64,000 nt of DNA from Flavobacterium psychrophilum DSM 3660 = ATCC 49418 (GTDB taxonomy: Bacteria > Bacteroidota > Bacteroidia > Flavobacteriales > Flavobacteriaceae), in NCBI RefSeq assembly GCF_002217405.1, contig NZ_MUHE01000013.1, forward strand, positions 1 through 64,000, read 5' to 3'. The notes under the pieces are model-generated. The model made no database searches and was not told the origin of the DNA. It was given only the letters and a program-made list of their open reading frames with translations. The translations under genes and the position numbers were made by a program. Positions within the stretch are counted from its first letter, which is position 1. Every line of letters begins with the position of its first letter. Shown here piece by piece: positions 17,723 through 26,749 of the stretch.

Positions 17723-17842
17723 ATGAATGATTTACCAAATTTCTTAACTATTGAAAATCCAATACATAACTTAAAATTTGATAAAAGGACAATAAAATCA
17801 AAAGAAACCAAAGAATATCATTTATCAAAAGACATATGCTGA
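17723..17842 (+). CDS. Small ORF, 39 codons, doubtful
   Basis: An ATG-initiated frame encodes MNDLPNFLTIENPIHNLKFD and a lysine-rich tail. It ends 7 bases inside the next small frame. No family is recognised. It may be another fragment of the decayed locus rather than a gene. Confidence 0.25.
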   Translation: MNDLPNFLTIENPIHNLKFDKRTIKSKETKEYHLSKDIC

Positions 17843-18104
17843 CTTTTGAAGAAAAAATAATTTATTTAGAAAACCGTTTGAGCAAAACTGAAGGGAATTA
17901 TTATGATAATTTCAAAGAAGATATTGTTGTTTTTTTGATGAATTTAATGTCAAAAACGAACGCTTATTTTTTTTAACTAATTTTGTTTCATTTACTGAAA
18001 TTGACAATTGGCTTGAAAAAATATCATCAAGAATTGTTTTAAAATTTGATGAAGAATGCGAACAAATTAATGATTTTATCTATGATTTCATAGAAAACGG
18101 TTAG
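17836..18104 (+). pseudogene. Small acidic protein gene broken by a one-base slip in a T tract
   Basis: From ATG 17836 the frame reads MLTFEEKIIYLENRLSK and stops at about 17976. Adding one T to the run of seven at 17930-17936 joins it to a second open stretch (FFDEFNVKNERLF, EIDNWLEKISSRI, DEECEQINDFIYDFIENG) that ends at TAG 18102-18104, giving about 89 residues. The reconstructed product is acidic, helical and soluble-looking, like an immunity or antitoxin-type small protein, but no family is recognised. The stop codon lies at the left end of dispersed element C. A sequencing error or phase-variable tract is possible. Confidence 0.55.
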
Positions 18105-18107
18105 CCC

Positions 18108-18190
18108 TAGCCCCGATAGAAGTGGAAATCCTTTTTTGGCGATTTTTCTTCGCCAAAAAAGATTGGAACGTATAGCGGGAAATAGCTCCT
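18108..18190 (+). repeat. Dispersed hairpin element, copy C (compact)
   Basis: Starts TAGCCCCGATAGAAGTGGAA and ends GCGGGAAATAGCTCCT. The centre is a perfect 12-base stem, CTTTTTTGGCGA with TCGCCAAAAAAG. This copy and copy E are the most regular. The TAG of the upstream frame at 18102-18104 belongs to a duplicated TTAGCCC at the element edge. Confidence 0.75.
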
Positions 18191-18309
18191 AAAAAACTTC
18201 TTTCAGTAGTTTCAAAGCTTTCGGGTTTGTTTAGCGAAAGTGTTGTTCCTTTCAATAAATTATTGCAATTTGAAGATGGCAACAATTTTTACTCTTTCAA
18301 TTATTTATA
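18191..18309 (+). pseudogene. C-terminal coding scrap after element C
   Basis: In one frame the tail of the element runs open into KKLLSVVSKLSGLFSES and LLQFEDGNNFYSFNYL, ending at a stop near 18309. The composition looks coding, but there is no start: the only upstream sequence is the repeat. The most economical reading is that the element lies at the break of an older gene whose 5' part is gone. Confidence 0.35.
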
Positions 18310-18321
18310 AATACTAATAAA

Positions 18322-18492
18322 ATGAGTTTTTGGTTGCTAATAAGTTCTATGTTATTTGGCTTTATTCAGTTTATAATTACAATAAAAATGTATTATATTA
18401 GGATGCCTATTTTCCAGTCTATTGCAATGGTACTTTATGCTGTTGCGCAATTTTCGTTTTATAAATTCATGATTTTATCGGAGAAAGATTAA
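18322..18492 (+). CDS. Small two-helix membrane protein, unknown
   Basis: A 56-residue frame from ATG 18322 (MSFWLLISSMLFGFIQFIIT) with two hydrophobic segments (about 3-22 and 31-51) and a short acidic-basic tail SEKD. No family is recognised. Its stop codon overlaps the stop of the convergent metallophosphatase gene by 4 bases, a tight fit that argues for a real gene rather than chance. The preceding AATACTAATAAA holds no strong promoter. Confidence 0.45.
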   Translation: MSFWLLISSMLFGFIQFIITIKMYYIRMPIFQSIAMVLYAVAQFSFYKFMILSEKD

Positions 18493-19406
18493 ACAATAAT
18501 TTTTCTCCCACCAGCTGCAGCAACATTTTTTTGGCTATCTAAATAAAAATCTATTCGGCCTAGGTTTATTCCGTAGCACCCTACTTGGTTTATCAAAACT
18601 TCTTTGCCATCAATATTTTTTTCGATAACAGGTTTGTCTAAGAAAGTATGGGTGTGTCCACCAATTATCAAATCGATATTTTTAGTTTTTCTGGCCAAAT
18701 TTATATCTGATGCTTTTTCAGGTTCATTTTTATAATTAAAACCCAAATGCGATAGGCATATTACAATATCACATTTTTCATTTTCTTTTAAAATATGTGA
18801 CATATCTTGTGCAACTTCAATAGGATTGTTGTATTTGGTTTCTTTATATAATTTTGCGTCAACAAGGCCTTGTAATTCGACTCCAAGACCAAAAACTCCT
18901 ATTTTTAGTCCAGCTTTCTTAAAAATTTTATATGGTTTTATAAAAGTATCAAGTATGGTGTTTTTAAAATCATAATTTGCTGAAACAAAATCGAATTCTG
19001 CATGAGGCATTTGTGCTAATAAGCCATCTATTCCGTTATCGAAATCATGATTTCCTATTGTTGCTAAATCATATTTCATCATGCTCATTAGCTTAAACTC
19101 AAGTTCTCCTCCATAATAATTAAAATAAGGAGTTCCTTGAAAAATATCTCCAGCATCTAGTAATAATACATTTTTTTCTTCCCTTCTTATTTGTTCTACA
19201 ATAGCGGCACGCCTAGCTACACCACCCATATTTGGATTTTTAGGGTCTGTTGCGGGAAAAGGGTCTATATGACTGTGCACGTCGTTTGTATGCAGAATTG
19301 TTATTTTTTTAATATTATTTGTTGTAAAACTGCTTAAAGACAATCCTCCAAGTGTTAGTAACGTTGCGCTTGCTGCTGTTTTCTGAATAAAATCTCTTCT
19401 TTTCAT
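18489..19406 (-). CDS. Metallophosphatase, catalytic half of a split 5'-nucleotidase (UshA type)
   Basis: The 305-residue protein carries the dinuclear metallophosphatase domain of UshA-type 5'-nucleotidases: ILHTNDVHSH, DAGDIFQGTPYFN, GNHDFDNG, SHLGFN and GGHTHTF. The N-terminus MKRRDFIQKTAASATLL has a Tat-like RR before a hydrophobic stretch, suggesting export to the periplasm. It ends before a nucleotidase C-terminal domain, which is encoded by the separate gene 37 bases upstream (19444-20223). The two products probably act together on nucleotides or related phosphoesters. Confidence 0.9.
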   Translation of the reverse strand: MKRRDFIQKTAASATLLTLGGLSLSSFTTNNIKKITILHTNDVHSHIDPFPATDPKNPNMGGVARRAAIVEQIRREEKNVLLLDAGDIFQGTPYFNYYGGELEFKLMSMMKYDLATIGNHDFDNGIDGLLAQMPHAEFDFVSANYDFKNTILDTFIKPYKIFKKAGLKIGVFGLGVELQGLVDAKLYKETKYNNPIEVAQDMSHILKENEKCDIVICLSHLGFNYKNEPEKASDINLARKTKNIDLIIGGHTHTFLDKPVIEKNIDGKEVLINQVGCYGINLGRIDFYLDSQKNVAAAGGRKIIV

Positions 19407-19443
19407 TTGTGTCTTTTATTTGTAGTACAATATAATTGTATTA

Positions 19444-20223
19444 TTATTTTTGATTTACCTTAACTTTTTTAGTGATAGGAATTGTATCTACATCTTTAAA
19501 ATAGTCAATCAATATATTTCTAAGTTTATAATCTAAATCGTATGTTTTTGTATTTTTCTTAAAAAAATTCATGCTATCACCACCATTGGAAAGGTAATCG
19601 GAAGTAACCACATAATATATTTTAGTAAGGTCTAACGGTTTTTCGCCAACCATAATATCTGTCGCTTTATTTTCGGTGTCAATTGTAAAGGTTATACCAG
19701 AAATAGGATGTGGTTTTTTCTCTTTGATAAAGTAATCTACAAATTCAGCAATTTGTTCTCCAAGTAAGCCAACTACTACGGTTGTATTTTCAAACGGCAT
19801 GATTTCGAAAGCAGTTCTTGTAGTTACCTCGCCTTGTGGAAGAATAGATCTTATTCCGCCATGGTTCAAGATGCAAATATCAATATCTAATTTTTCACGT
19901 TTTTTGAAAATAGGATTGGTTTTTTTTAGTGTAATGTCAGCAAGAAAATCGCCAATATTGGTTTGCCATTTTCCTTTACTTTTGTCTAAAGTTTCTGGGC
20001 AAATTGCTAGAACGGTGTTCAATTCACTGTCAATGTGTGCTTTATAAGGAGAAATATAAGCATTGTATTCTGCAAGGGAATATGTTTTTTCATTTATGTT
20101 TATTTGTTTTCCTTCTATTTTTGAAATAGCTAATTGCGCAGCACAATTACTCCCAAATGCGATTAACGTTAAAATTAAAACAAAATGTTTTAAAACAAGG
20201 GCACTCTTTTTTACATTTACCAT
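19444..20223 (-). CDS. 5'-nucleotidase C-terminal domain protein
   Basis: A 259-residue exported protein consisting of the substrate-binding 5_nucleotid_C domain alone. A signal segment (FVLILTLIAFGSNCAAQ) precedes LNHGGIRSILPQGEVT, a hallmark of that domain; MPFENTTVVVGL and VTSDYLSNGGDSM follow. The metallophosphatase domain is absent here and is supplied by the next gene on the same strand. Cys27 in the signal region could be a lipobox variant, but the Ala-Gln site after it fits signal peptidase I equally well. Order in the operon is C-domain first, then catalytic domain, opposite to the fused proteins. Confidence 0.88.
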   Translation of the reverse strand: MVNVKKSALVLKHFVLILTLIAFGSNCAAQLAISKIEGKQININEKTYSLAEYNAYISPYKAHIDSELNTVLAICPETLDKSKGKWQTNIGDFLADITLKKTNPIFKKREKLDIDICILNHGGIRSILPQGEVTTRTAFEIMPFENTTVVVGLLGEQIAEFVDYFIKEKKPHPISGITFTIDTENKATDIMVGEKPLDLTKIYYVVTSDYLSNGGDSMNFFKKNTKTYDLDYKLRNILIDYFKDVDTIPITKKVKVNQK

Positions 20224-20280
20224 GACATTTGAATCTTATTTGATTAAATTTGTTTTTCAAGATTAATATGTAAAAGTAAT

Positions 20281-20799
20281 ATGTTTATAAAGTATATAAA
20301 AGAAATTTCTTTAAAAAAAATATTAAAAAGAAGTTTACATAACGTAAAGCCTAGTTTGTTAACAACGCCAATACTAACGGTGGGGTTGGTAATAGATGAA
20401 AGTTATTTCTCAGATAAAGAACAGCTTACAAAAGAATTAGTGGCTTGCGGAGTTAAAGAAAGTAACATAAAAATGATTGTTTTTAGAGATAAAATAAAAA
20501 AAAATGAAACTTTCTCTCAGCCCACATTTAGTAATAATGATATGAGTTGGAAAGGAACTTTAAGCCCAATTTTCGTTAAGGATTTTATAAATATACCTTT
20601 CGATATGTTAATAAGTTATTATGATACCGAAAAAGCACCATTATTGCTTATTACAAACCATTCGAAAGCCTTGTTTAAAGTAGGTTTTTCAACTGTCGAT
20701 AAAAGATTGAATCATTTAATGATTAATACCAATGCCGAAAATTATAAAGTTTTTGTTCACGAACTATTTAGATATTTAAAAATTTTAAACAAAATATAA
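20281..20799 (+). CDS. DUF6913-like conserved hypothetical protein
   Basis: A 172-residue soluble protein found next to dapA in Flavobacteriaceae (DUF6913 by my recollection). The N-terminal helix is very basic ([20 protein letters not shown]); then come a Rossmann-like start ([19 protein letters not shown]), NDMSWKGTL, and [19 protein letters not shown]. No catalytic motif is visible. dapA starts 4 bases after its stop, so the genes are co-transcribed. Function unknown. Confidence 0.75.
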   Translation: MFIKYIKEISLKKILKRSLHNVKPSLLTTPILTVGLVIDESYFSDKEQLTKELVACGVKESNIKMIVFRDKIKKNETFSQPTFSNNDMSWKGTLSPIFVKDFINIPFDMLISYYDTEKAPLLLITNHSKALFKVGFSTVDKRLNHLMINTNAENYKVFVHELFRYLKILNKI

Positions 20800-20803
20800 A
20801 ACC

Positions 20804-21685
20804 ATGCAAGCATTTATTGGAACAGGAGTTGCACTTGTAACGCCATTTAAAAAAGATTTTTCTGTAGATACCCAAGCCTTAAAACGTATCGTAAATTATG
20901 TTATTGATGGAGGTGTCGAATATCTAGTAGTTTTAGGAACAACTGCAGAATCTGCAACGCTATCTCAAGACGAAAAAGAACTCGTAATTGCAACAATAGT
21001 AGATGCTAACAACGGAAGGTTACCTTTGGTTTTAGGTATTGGAGGAAACAATACGATGAAAGTAGTTGAAGAACTAAAAACAAGAGATTTTTCTAAATTT
21101 TCGGCCGTACTTTCAGTTTCTCCTTATTATAACAAACCAACTCAAGAAGGTATTTACCAACATTTCAAAATGGTTGCCGAAGCTTCGCCAATTCCAGTTA
21201 TTTTATACAATGTACCAGGAAGAACAGCAAGCAATATGCTACCAGAAACAGTTTTAAGACTGGCAAAAGATTTCAAAAATCTGATAGGAATAAAAGAAGC
21301 AGCAGGAGATATTGTACAAGCCATGAAGCTAATACAAGGAAAACCAAAAGATTTCTTGGTTATTTCTGGCGATGATATGATTACACTTCCTATGATATTA
21401 GCAGGAGGATCAGGAGTAATATCAGTAATAGGTGAAGGTTATCCAAAAGAATTTTCGCAAATGGTTCGTCTTGGTTTACAAAGAAAAGTAGATGAAGCTT
21501 ACATATTACATTATAAACTAATGAACAGTATCGACATGATTTTTGAACAAGGAAATCCAAGTGGTGTAAAAGAAATCTTCAAATCATTAGGCTTATCTGA
21601 AAACACAGTTCGTTTGCCTTTAGTTTCCGTTAATGAAGATCTATCAAATAGATTAGATTTGTTTACAAAACAGCTGTCAAAATAA
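20804..21685 (+). CDS. dapA: 4-hydroxy-tetrahydrodipicolinate synthase
   Basis: It condenses pyruvate with aspartate semialdehyde, the first committed step to lysine and diaminopimelate for peptidoglycan. The 293 residues give a complete TIM barrel: GTTAESATL near residue 45 (catalytic Thr), [11 protein letters not shown], Tyr135 in ILYNVPGR and the Schiff-base Lys164 in IGIKEAAGD. It follows the DUF6913 gene with a 4-base gap; a 100-base gap with the bamD promoter follows. Confidence 0.97.
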   Translation: MQAFIGTGVALVTPFKKDFSVDTQALKRIVNYVIDGGVEYLVVLGTTAESATLSQDEKELVIATIVDANNGRLPLVLGIGGNNTMKVVEELKTRDFSKFSAVLSVSPYYNKPTQEGIYQHFKMVAEASPIPVILYNVPGRTASNMLPETVLRLAKDFKNLIGIKEAAGDIVQAMKLIQGKPKDFLVISGDDMITLPMILAGGSGVISVIGEGYPKEFSQMVRLGLQRKVDEAYILHYKLMNSIDMIFEQGNPSGVKEIFKSLGLSENTVRLPLVSVNEDLSNRLDLFTKQLSK

Positions 21686-21701
21686 GAACTAAAATAAAGT
21701 T

Positions 21702-21730
21702 TTGTATATAAGAATTAATAACTAAATTTG
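21702..21730 (+). promoter_or_regulatory. Promoter of the bamD operon
   Basis: TTG at 21702-21704, an 18-base spacer, then TAAATTTG at 21723-21730, followed by a 55-base leader to the ATG of bamD at 21786. It drives the run bamD, omega-like, coaBC, porD-like, recN. Confidence 0.75.
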
Positions 21731-21785
21731 CAGTTCGATTTTCAGAACTCAGAAAGTCAATAAAATCGATAGTTTTAAAATAAAT

Positions 21786-22580
21786 ATGAAGAAAATACTA
21801 TACACATTCCTAATAATTGCTTTATTTTCGTCATGTAGCGAATATCAAAAAGCAATTAAATCTGAAGATGTAGCCGTAAAAACCGCTGCAGCTACAAAAA
21901 TGTATGAAAAAGGCAAGTATGCAAAAGCAATTCGCCTATTCGAACAAATTTCTCCCGTATTAAAAGGAAAACCAGAAGCTGAAAATGTATTTTATATGTT
22001 TTCCCAATCTTATTATAAGACAGGACAGTATTATTTATCAGGATATCAATTCGAAAGTTTTGCAGCTTTATATCCAAAAAGTAAAAATACAGAGGAAGCA
22101 GCTTTTTTAGGTGCAAAATCATATTCAGAATTATCACCTACTTATTCGCTAGATCAAACAGATACCGATAAAGCAATTAACAAGTTGCAGAATTTTATAA
22201 ATAAATATCCAAATTCTAAATACCTAGCAGATGCAAACGTAGTGGTAAAGGATTTAAGAGAAAAATTAGAGAAAAAAGCATTTGAAATTGCAAAACAATA
22301 CAATACAATTTCAGATTTTAAACCCGCAATTAAAGCTTTAGATAATTTTATCGCAGATTATCCAGGAACACCATACAAAGAAAAAGCATTGTTTTATAAA
22401 CTAAATGCAAGTTACCAATTAGCAATAAACAGTGTGCCATCTAAAATGCAAGCAAGGTTAAATGTTGCAAAAGAAGCGCAGGAAGCTTTGCTTAATTTTA
22501 ATCCCAATACAGAATTTAAAAAAACAGCTGACGAAATGTTGGTTAGAATTGATAAAGATTTACAACAATTTTCTAAATAA
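21786..22580 (+). CDS. bamD: Outer membrane protein assembly factor BamD
   Basis: A 264-residue lipoprotein of the BAM complex that inserts beta-barrel proteins in the outer membrane. The signal ends in a lipobox at about residue 18 (LIIALFSSC). The rest is TPR helices: KYAKAIRLFEQISP, FSQSYYKTGQYYLSGYQF, FAALYPKSKNTEEAAF, ALDNFIADYPGTPYKEKAL. Length and repeat layout match YfiO/BamD. It is followed after 9 bases by the omega-like gene. Confidence 0.93.
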   Translation: MKKILYTFLIIALFSSCSEYQKAIKSEDVAVKTAAATKMYEKGKYAKAIRLFEQISPVLKGKPEAENVFYMFSQSYYKTGQYYLSGYQFESFAALYPKSKNTEEAAFLGAKSYSELSPTYSLDQTDTDKAINKLQNFINKYPNSKYLADANVVVKDLREKLEKKAFEIAKQYNTISDFKPAIKALDNFIADYPGTPYKEKALFYKLNASYQLAINSVPSKMQARLNVAKEAQEALLNFNPNTEFKKTADEMLVRIDKDLQQFSK

Positions 22581-22589
22581 AAAAAAGTC

Positions 22590-22904
22590 ATGGATTTAAA
22601 AAAGACTACAGCTCCAGTAAACACAGTTACTTACAACAAAACAGTAATTGAAGAGCCAACTGGAAATGTTTATGAAGCGATTACCATAATGGCTAAAAGA
22701 GCAAGTCAGATTAATGCTGAAATAAAAAAAGAACTAATCGAAAAATTAGAGGAATTTGCTACTTATAACGACAGTTTAGAAGAAGTTTTCGAAAATAAAG
22801 AACAAATTGAAGTGTCTAAATTTTACGAAAAATTGCCAAAAGCACACGCCTTAGCAGTCGAAGAATGGTTAGATGATAAAATTTATTACAAATCAACAAA
22901 ATAA
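22590..22904 (+). CDS. RNA polymerase omega-like protein (RpoZ family, Bacteroidetes type)
   Basis: A 104-residue protein located between bamD and coaBC, the usual place of the Bacteroidetes omega-subunit homologue. The segment NVYEAITIMAKRASQINAEI matches the omega core (N-YE---I-AKRA--I); the rest is acidic and helical. It should bind the beta' subunit and help assembly of RNA polymerase. The position agrees with omega genes lying next to coaBC in other phyla. coaBC starts 7 bases later. Confidence 0.85.
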   Translation: MDLKKTTAPVNTVTYNKTVIEEPTGNVYEAITIMAKRASQINAEIKKELIEKLEEFATYNDSLEEVFENKEQIEVSKFYEKLPKAHALAVEEWLDDKIYYKSTK

Positions 22905-22911
22905 AACAACC

Positions 22912-24120
22912 ATGTCTGTTTTAAGCGGTAAAAAAATAATACTAGGCGTTTCTGGTGGAATTGCTGCTTACAAATCAGCCTCGTTAGTCAGATTATTCAT
23001 AAAAGCAGGAGCGCATGTCCAAGTGGTCATGACTCCTGCTTCTAAGGATTTTGTAACCCCACTAACCCTATCTACACTCTCTAAAAACCCTGTTCATTCT
23101 TCTTTTTTTAATGAGCATGACCAAGATGCAGTTTGGAATAATCATGTCGATTTAGCACTTTGGGCAGATTATATTGTCATTGCGCCAGCAACAGCAAACA
23201 CCATGTCTAAGATGGTTTCTGGTAATTGCGATAATTTACTTATTGCTATCTATCTTTCGGCAAAATGCCCTGTATATATTGTACCAGCTATGGATTTAGA
23301 TATGTACAAACACCCATCTACAAAAATAAATTTCGAGGCTTTCGCCAAATTTGGAAACACCATTATTCCTGCAGAAAGCGGCGAATTAGCCAGCGGACTT
23401 TCTGGAGAAGGGCGTATGGCAGAACCAGAAAATATCATTTCATTTTTAGAAAAAGATATCGAAAATAAATTACCACTAAAAGGAAAAAAAATTCTCATTA
23501 CAGCAGGGCCAACTTATGAAGCAATAGATCCTGTTCGATTTATAGGAAACCATTCTTCAGGGAAAATGGGCTTCGATATTGCTATGGTCGCTGCAAATTT
23601 GGGCGCACAAGTTACTTTGGTTTCTGGACCAACACATTTTCAGGTAAAAAATTCATTAATAAATCTAGTCAGTGTAACCTCTGCCGAAGAAATGTATAAT
23701 GCTTGTCATCAGTATTTTAATGATGCCAATGTTATGATTGCTGCTGCTGCTGTGGCAGATTATCGTCCGAAAAATGTTGCCCTTCAGAAAATAAAAAAGA
23801 ATGAAGCTACGTTTACTATCGAATTAGAAAAAACCAAAGATATTTTATCATCATTGGGTCAAATTAAGAAAAAGCAGTTTCTTATAGGTTTTGCTTTAGA
23901 AACCGAAAATGAAATTGAAAATGCAAAGCTAAAAATTCAGAAAAAAAACCTAGATTTGATTGTTCTTAATTCTTTAAATGATTTGGGTGCTGGTTTTGGA
24001 AAACCAACAAATAAAGTTACATTTATAGACAAAAATTTTAAGATAGAACCACAAGAACTAAAATCGAAAGAAGCCGTAGCTATCGACATTGTAAATAAAA
24101 TTGTTTCTTATTATGCGTAA
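22912..24120 (+). CDS. coaBC: Bifunctional phosphopantothenoylcysteine decarboxylase / phosphopantothenate-cysteine ligase
   Basis: The enzyme joins cysteine to 4'-phosphopantothenate and decarboxylates the product to 4'-phosphopantetheine. The 402-residue protein starts at ATG 22912 (MSVLSGKKIILGVSGG). The N-terminal flavoprotein (CoaC) has GVSGGIAAYKS, the active-site His in WNNHVDLALWAD, PATANTMSKM and VPAMDLDMY. The C-terminal CoaB begins near 200 with ITAGPTYEAIDPVRFIGN and has AAAVADYRP and IGFALETEN. It overlaps the next gene by 8 bases, which points to translational coupling. Confidence 0.96.
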   Translation: MSVLSGKKIILGVSGGIAAYKSASLVRLFIKAGAHVQVVMTPASKDFVTPLTLSTLSKNPVHSSFFNEHDQDAVWNNHVDLALWADYIVIAPATANTMSKMVSGNCDNLLIAIYLSAKCPVYIVPAMDLDMYKHPSTKINFEAFAKFGNTIIPAESGELASGLSGEGRMAEPENIISFLEKDIENKLPLKGKKILITAGPTYEAIDPVRFIGNHSSGKMGFDIAMVAANLGAQVTLVSGPTHFQVKNSLINLVSVTSAEEMYNACHQYFNDANVMIAAAAVADYRPKNVALQKIKKNEATFTIELEKTKDILSSLGQIKKKQFLIGFALETENEIENAKLKIQKKNLDLIVLNSLNDLGAGFGKPTNKVTFIDKNFKIEPQELKSKEAVAIDIVNKIVSYYA

Positions 24121-25000
24121 AATAATTGTTTTTTTATTTCTTTTATTTTTTGGGTTTACACAAGCTCAGGAGCTTAATTGTGCTGTAAATTTCAATACAG
24201 ATCAGGTTGCTGCTACAAATCAGCAAGTGTTTAAAACGCTCAAAAAATCTCTAACCGAGTTTGTAAATAATACAAAATGGTCTGATAAGACTTACAAAGG
24301 TATCGAAAAAATAGAGTGTTCATTCTTTTTTACCATCGCTACATATAATGCAGATCAGTTTACAGGAACCCTGCAAGTTCAGGCATCAAGACCTATTTAT
24401 AACTCAAATTATTTGTCACCAATTTTAAATATAAATGATAAAGATATCGATTTTAAATATTTAGAATTTCAAAACCTAACTTTCGATGCTAACTCTTTCG
24501 ATTCTAATTTACTCTCTATAATGGCATTTTATTCTAACCTAATTGTAGGTCTAGATGCCGATACTTTTTCGTTAGAAGGAGGTTCTAAATCGCTCGAAAA
24601 TGCTCAGAATATTGCAACCCTTGCCCAACAAAGTCAAATAAAAGGCTGGAGTCAATCTGATAAAACTCAGAACAGGTATTTTCTTATAAACGATATGCTT
24701 TCACCTACTTTTGTAGCCTTTAGAAAAACGATGTACGAATACCATTTGAAAGCTTTAGATAAAATGGCAGACAATCCCAAAGAAGCAAAAGAAAATATAA
24801 AAATTGCTTTAAAAACATTATCAGAAATAGCAGATACAAGACCAAATGCTTACTTAACTAGAGTTTTTTTTGATGCAAAAGCTGATGAAATACTCAGTAT
24901 TTATGCCGATGGTCCAAAAGTAGATGTCACAGAAGTTATTAATTCACTCAACAGATTATCTCCTACAAATTCCAGCAAATGGGGAAAAATTATTTATTAA
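24113..25000 (+). CDS. porD: PorD-like protein (DUF4835 family), type IX secretion associated
   Basis: The 295-residue protein starts at ATG 24113 inside the end of coaBC. A signal peptide (IIVFLFLLFFGFTQAQ) is followed by ELNCAVNFNTDQV, VASRPIYNSNYLSP-like QVQASRPIYNSNYLSP and FMAFYSNLIVGLDAD-like MAFYSNLIVGLDAD, all hallmarks of the DUF4835 family, which is annotated as PorD in type IX secretion. It should be periplasmic. Its presence agrees with the T9SS-sorted protein at 14.6 kb. The biochemical role of PorD is not well defined. Confidence 0.82.
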   Translation: MRKIIVFLFLLFFGFTQAQELNCAVNFNTDQVAATNQQVFKTLKKSLTEFVNNTKWSDKTYKGIEKIECSFFFTIATYNADQFTGTLQVQASRPIYNSNYLSPILNINDKDIDFKYLEFQNLTFDANSFDSNLLSIMAFYSNLIVGLDADTFSLEGGSKSLENAQNIATLAQQSQIKGWSQSDKTQNRYFLINDMLSPTFVAFRKTMYEYHLKALDKMADNPKEAKENIKIALKTLSEIADTRPNAYLTRVFFDAKADEILSIYADGPKVDVTEVINSLNRLSPTNSSKWGKIIY

Positions 25001-25009
25001 TTTCTTACT

Positions 25010-26662
25010 ATGTTAGCTTCATTATCTATAAAAAATTTCGCATTAATAGAACAGTTAGAAATAAATTTTTCTGATCAATTCTCTATTATTACAGGTGAAA
25101 CAGGTGCAGGAAAATCGATACTTTTAGGCGCTTTAGGATTGGTATTAGGCAAACGTGCCGATTTAACATCTCTAAAAGACAAAGAGCAAAAATGTATTAT
25201 CGAAGCACAATTTCAAATTTCAAAATACAATTTACAAGATTTTTTTGCTACAAACGATTTAGATTATGAAGAGATAACAATCATTCGTCGTGAAATTTTA
25301 CCTTCAGGGAAGTCTAGGGCTTTTGTAAATGATAGCCCAGTAAATCTTACCGAATTGCAAGATTTGAGTGAGTATTTGCTAGATATTCATTCGCAACATC
25401 AAACCCAAGAATTGTCTAGCGAAGCCTATCAAATACAAATTATTGATGCCATTGCAAACAATCAGCCTTTGTTGTTAAATTACAAACAAAATTTAGCCCA
25501 ATATAAATCTGCAAAAAGCGAATTAAAGAAATTGCATGCTGAAAAAGAAGCATTATCAAAAGAACAAGATTATAATTCCTTTTTGTTAGAAGAATTGCTT
25601 TTGGCAAACTTAAAAACTGGCGAGCAAGAAGAATTAGAAAGTGTTTCCGAGAAACTAAATAATGTCGAATTTATTAAAGAATCTCTAGATAAATCTTTAG
25701 CTTTAGCTAATGATGAGCAATTGGGTATCATACAAAATCTGAAAGAGGTTAAACTTTCGTTGCAAAAAATTTCAGGATTATCTTCGGAATTTCAGGATTT
25801 TTTTGAGAGAGTTTCAAGCACATTAATCGAATTTGAAGATGTTTTTATCGAACTCTCACAACAAGCAGAGAAATTAGTTAACGATCCGGAAAAATTAGAG
25901 TTGGTAAATCAAAAACTACAAACTATTTATTCCTTACAAAAAAAACACCAAGTAGAATCGGTTGCAGATTTGTTAGTCATTCAAACTAATTTAGACAATA
26001 AATTAGTTTTGGTAGATGATTTAGAAAATAAAATTCTGAAGATAGAAAACACCCTAAACGAAAGTATATTAATTTTAGATAAAATAGCGTCTCAAATTTC
26101 CCAAAATAGAAGCAAAGCCATTCCGGTTTTAGTTACTCAAATTAATGAGATTCTTGTACAATTGGGAATGCCAAATGCCAGATTCCAATTCGAAATAAGT
26201 AACACAAAAAGCTACTTGCCATTAGGTAAAGATGAAGTACAATTGTTGTTTTCAGCAAATAAAGGTACTGATTTTGGATTGCTAAAAAAAGTAGCTTCTG
26301 GCGGAGAAATGTCTAGGATTATGCTAGCTGTTAAAGCAATTTTAGCAAATTATTCGAAACTCCCAACTATTATTTTTGACGAAATAGATACGGGTGTTTC
26401 TGGAGAAATAGCCCATAAAATGGGTGATATAATGAAAAGAATGAGTAGCAAAATGCAAGTTTTTGCTATTACGCATTTGCCACAAATTGCTGCAAAAGGA
26501 AACCAACATTATAAAGTTTTTAAATCATCAGAAGGCGAAAATACGATTTCAGAACTTAAATTACTCTCGCAAGATGAGAGGGTTATAGAAATTGCCGAAA
26601 TGCTGTCAGGAAAAGATATTTCAGATTCAGCGCTTAATCACGCAAAAGCATTATTAAATTAG
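25010..26662 (+). CDS. recN: DNA repair protein RecN
   Basis: An SMC-like ATPase for recombinational double-strand-break repair. The 550 residues show an N-terminal Walker A (ITGETGAGKSILL, about 29-41), DIHSQHQTQEL, a central coiled coil (about 160-370) and the C-terminal half with SGGEMSRIMLA signature, FDEIDTGVSG Walker B and AITHLPQIAA. Length is normal. It starts 9 bases after the porD-like gene and ends about 90 bases before fabV. Confidence 0.96.
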   Translation: MLASLSIKNFALIEQLEINFSDQFSIITGETGAGKSILLGALGLVLGKRADLTSLKDKEQKCIIEAQFQISKYNLQDFFATNDLDYEEITIIRREILPSGKSRAFVNDSPVNLTELQDLSEYLLDIHSQHQTQELSSEAYQIQIIDAIANNQPLLLNYKQNLAQYKSAKSELKKLHAEKEALSKEQDYNSFLLEELLLANLKTGEQEELESVSEKLNNVEFIKESLDKSLALANDEQLGIIQNLKEVKLSLQKISGLSSEFQDFFERVSSTLIEFEDVFIELSQQAEKLVNDPEKLELVNQKLQTIYSLQKKHQVESVADLLVIQTNLDNKLVLVDDLENKILKIENTLNESILILDKIASQISQNRSKAIPVLVTQINEILVQLGMPNARFQFEISNTKSYLPLGKDEVQLLFSANKGTDFGLLKKVASGGEMSRIMLAVKAILANYSKLPTIIFDEIDTGVSGEIAHKMGDIMKRMSSKMQVFAITHLPQIAAKGNQHYKVFKSSEGENTISELKLLSQDERVIEIAEMLSGKDISDSALNHAKALLN

Positions 26663-26749
26663 AAAATTAGAACACTAGACTTCTTACTATTGTTAGATTT
26701 TTAGTATTTTTGAATAGCAAAAAAAAAATAACCGAGTAAAAAAAATAAA

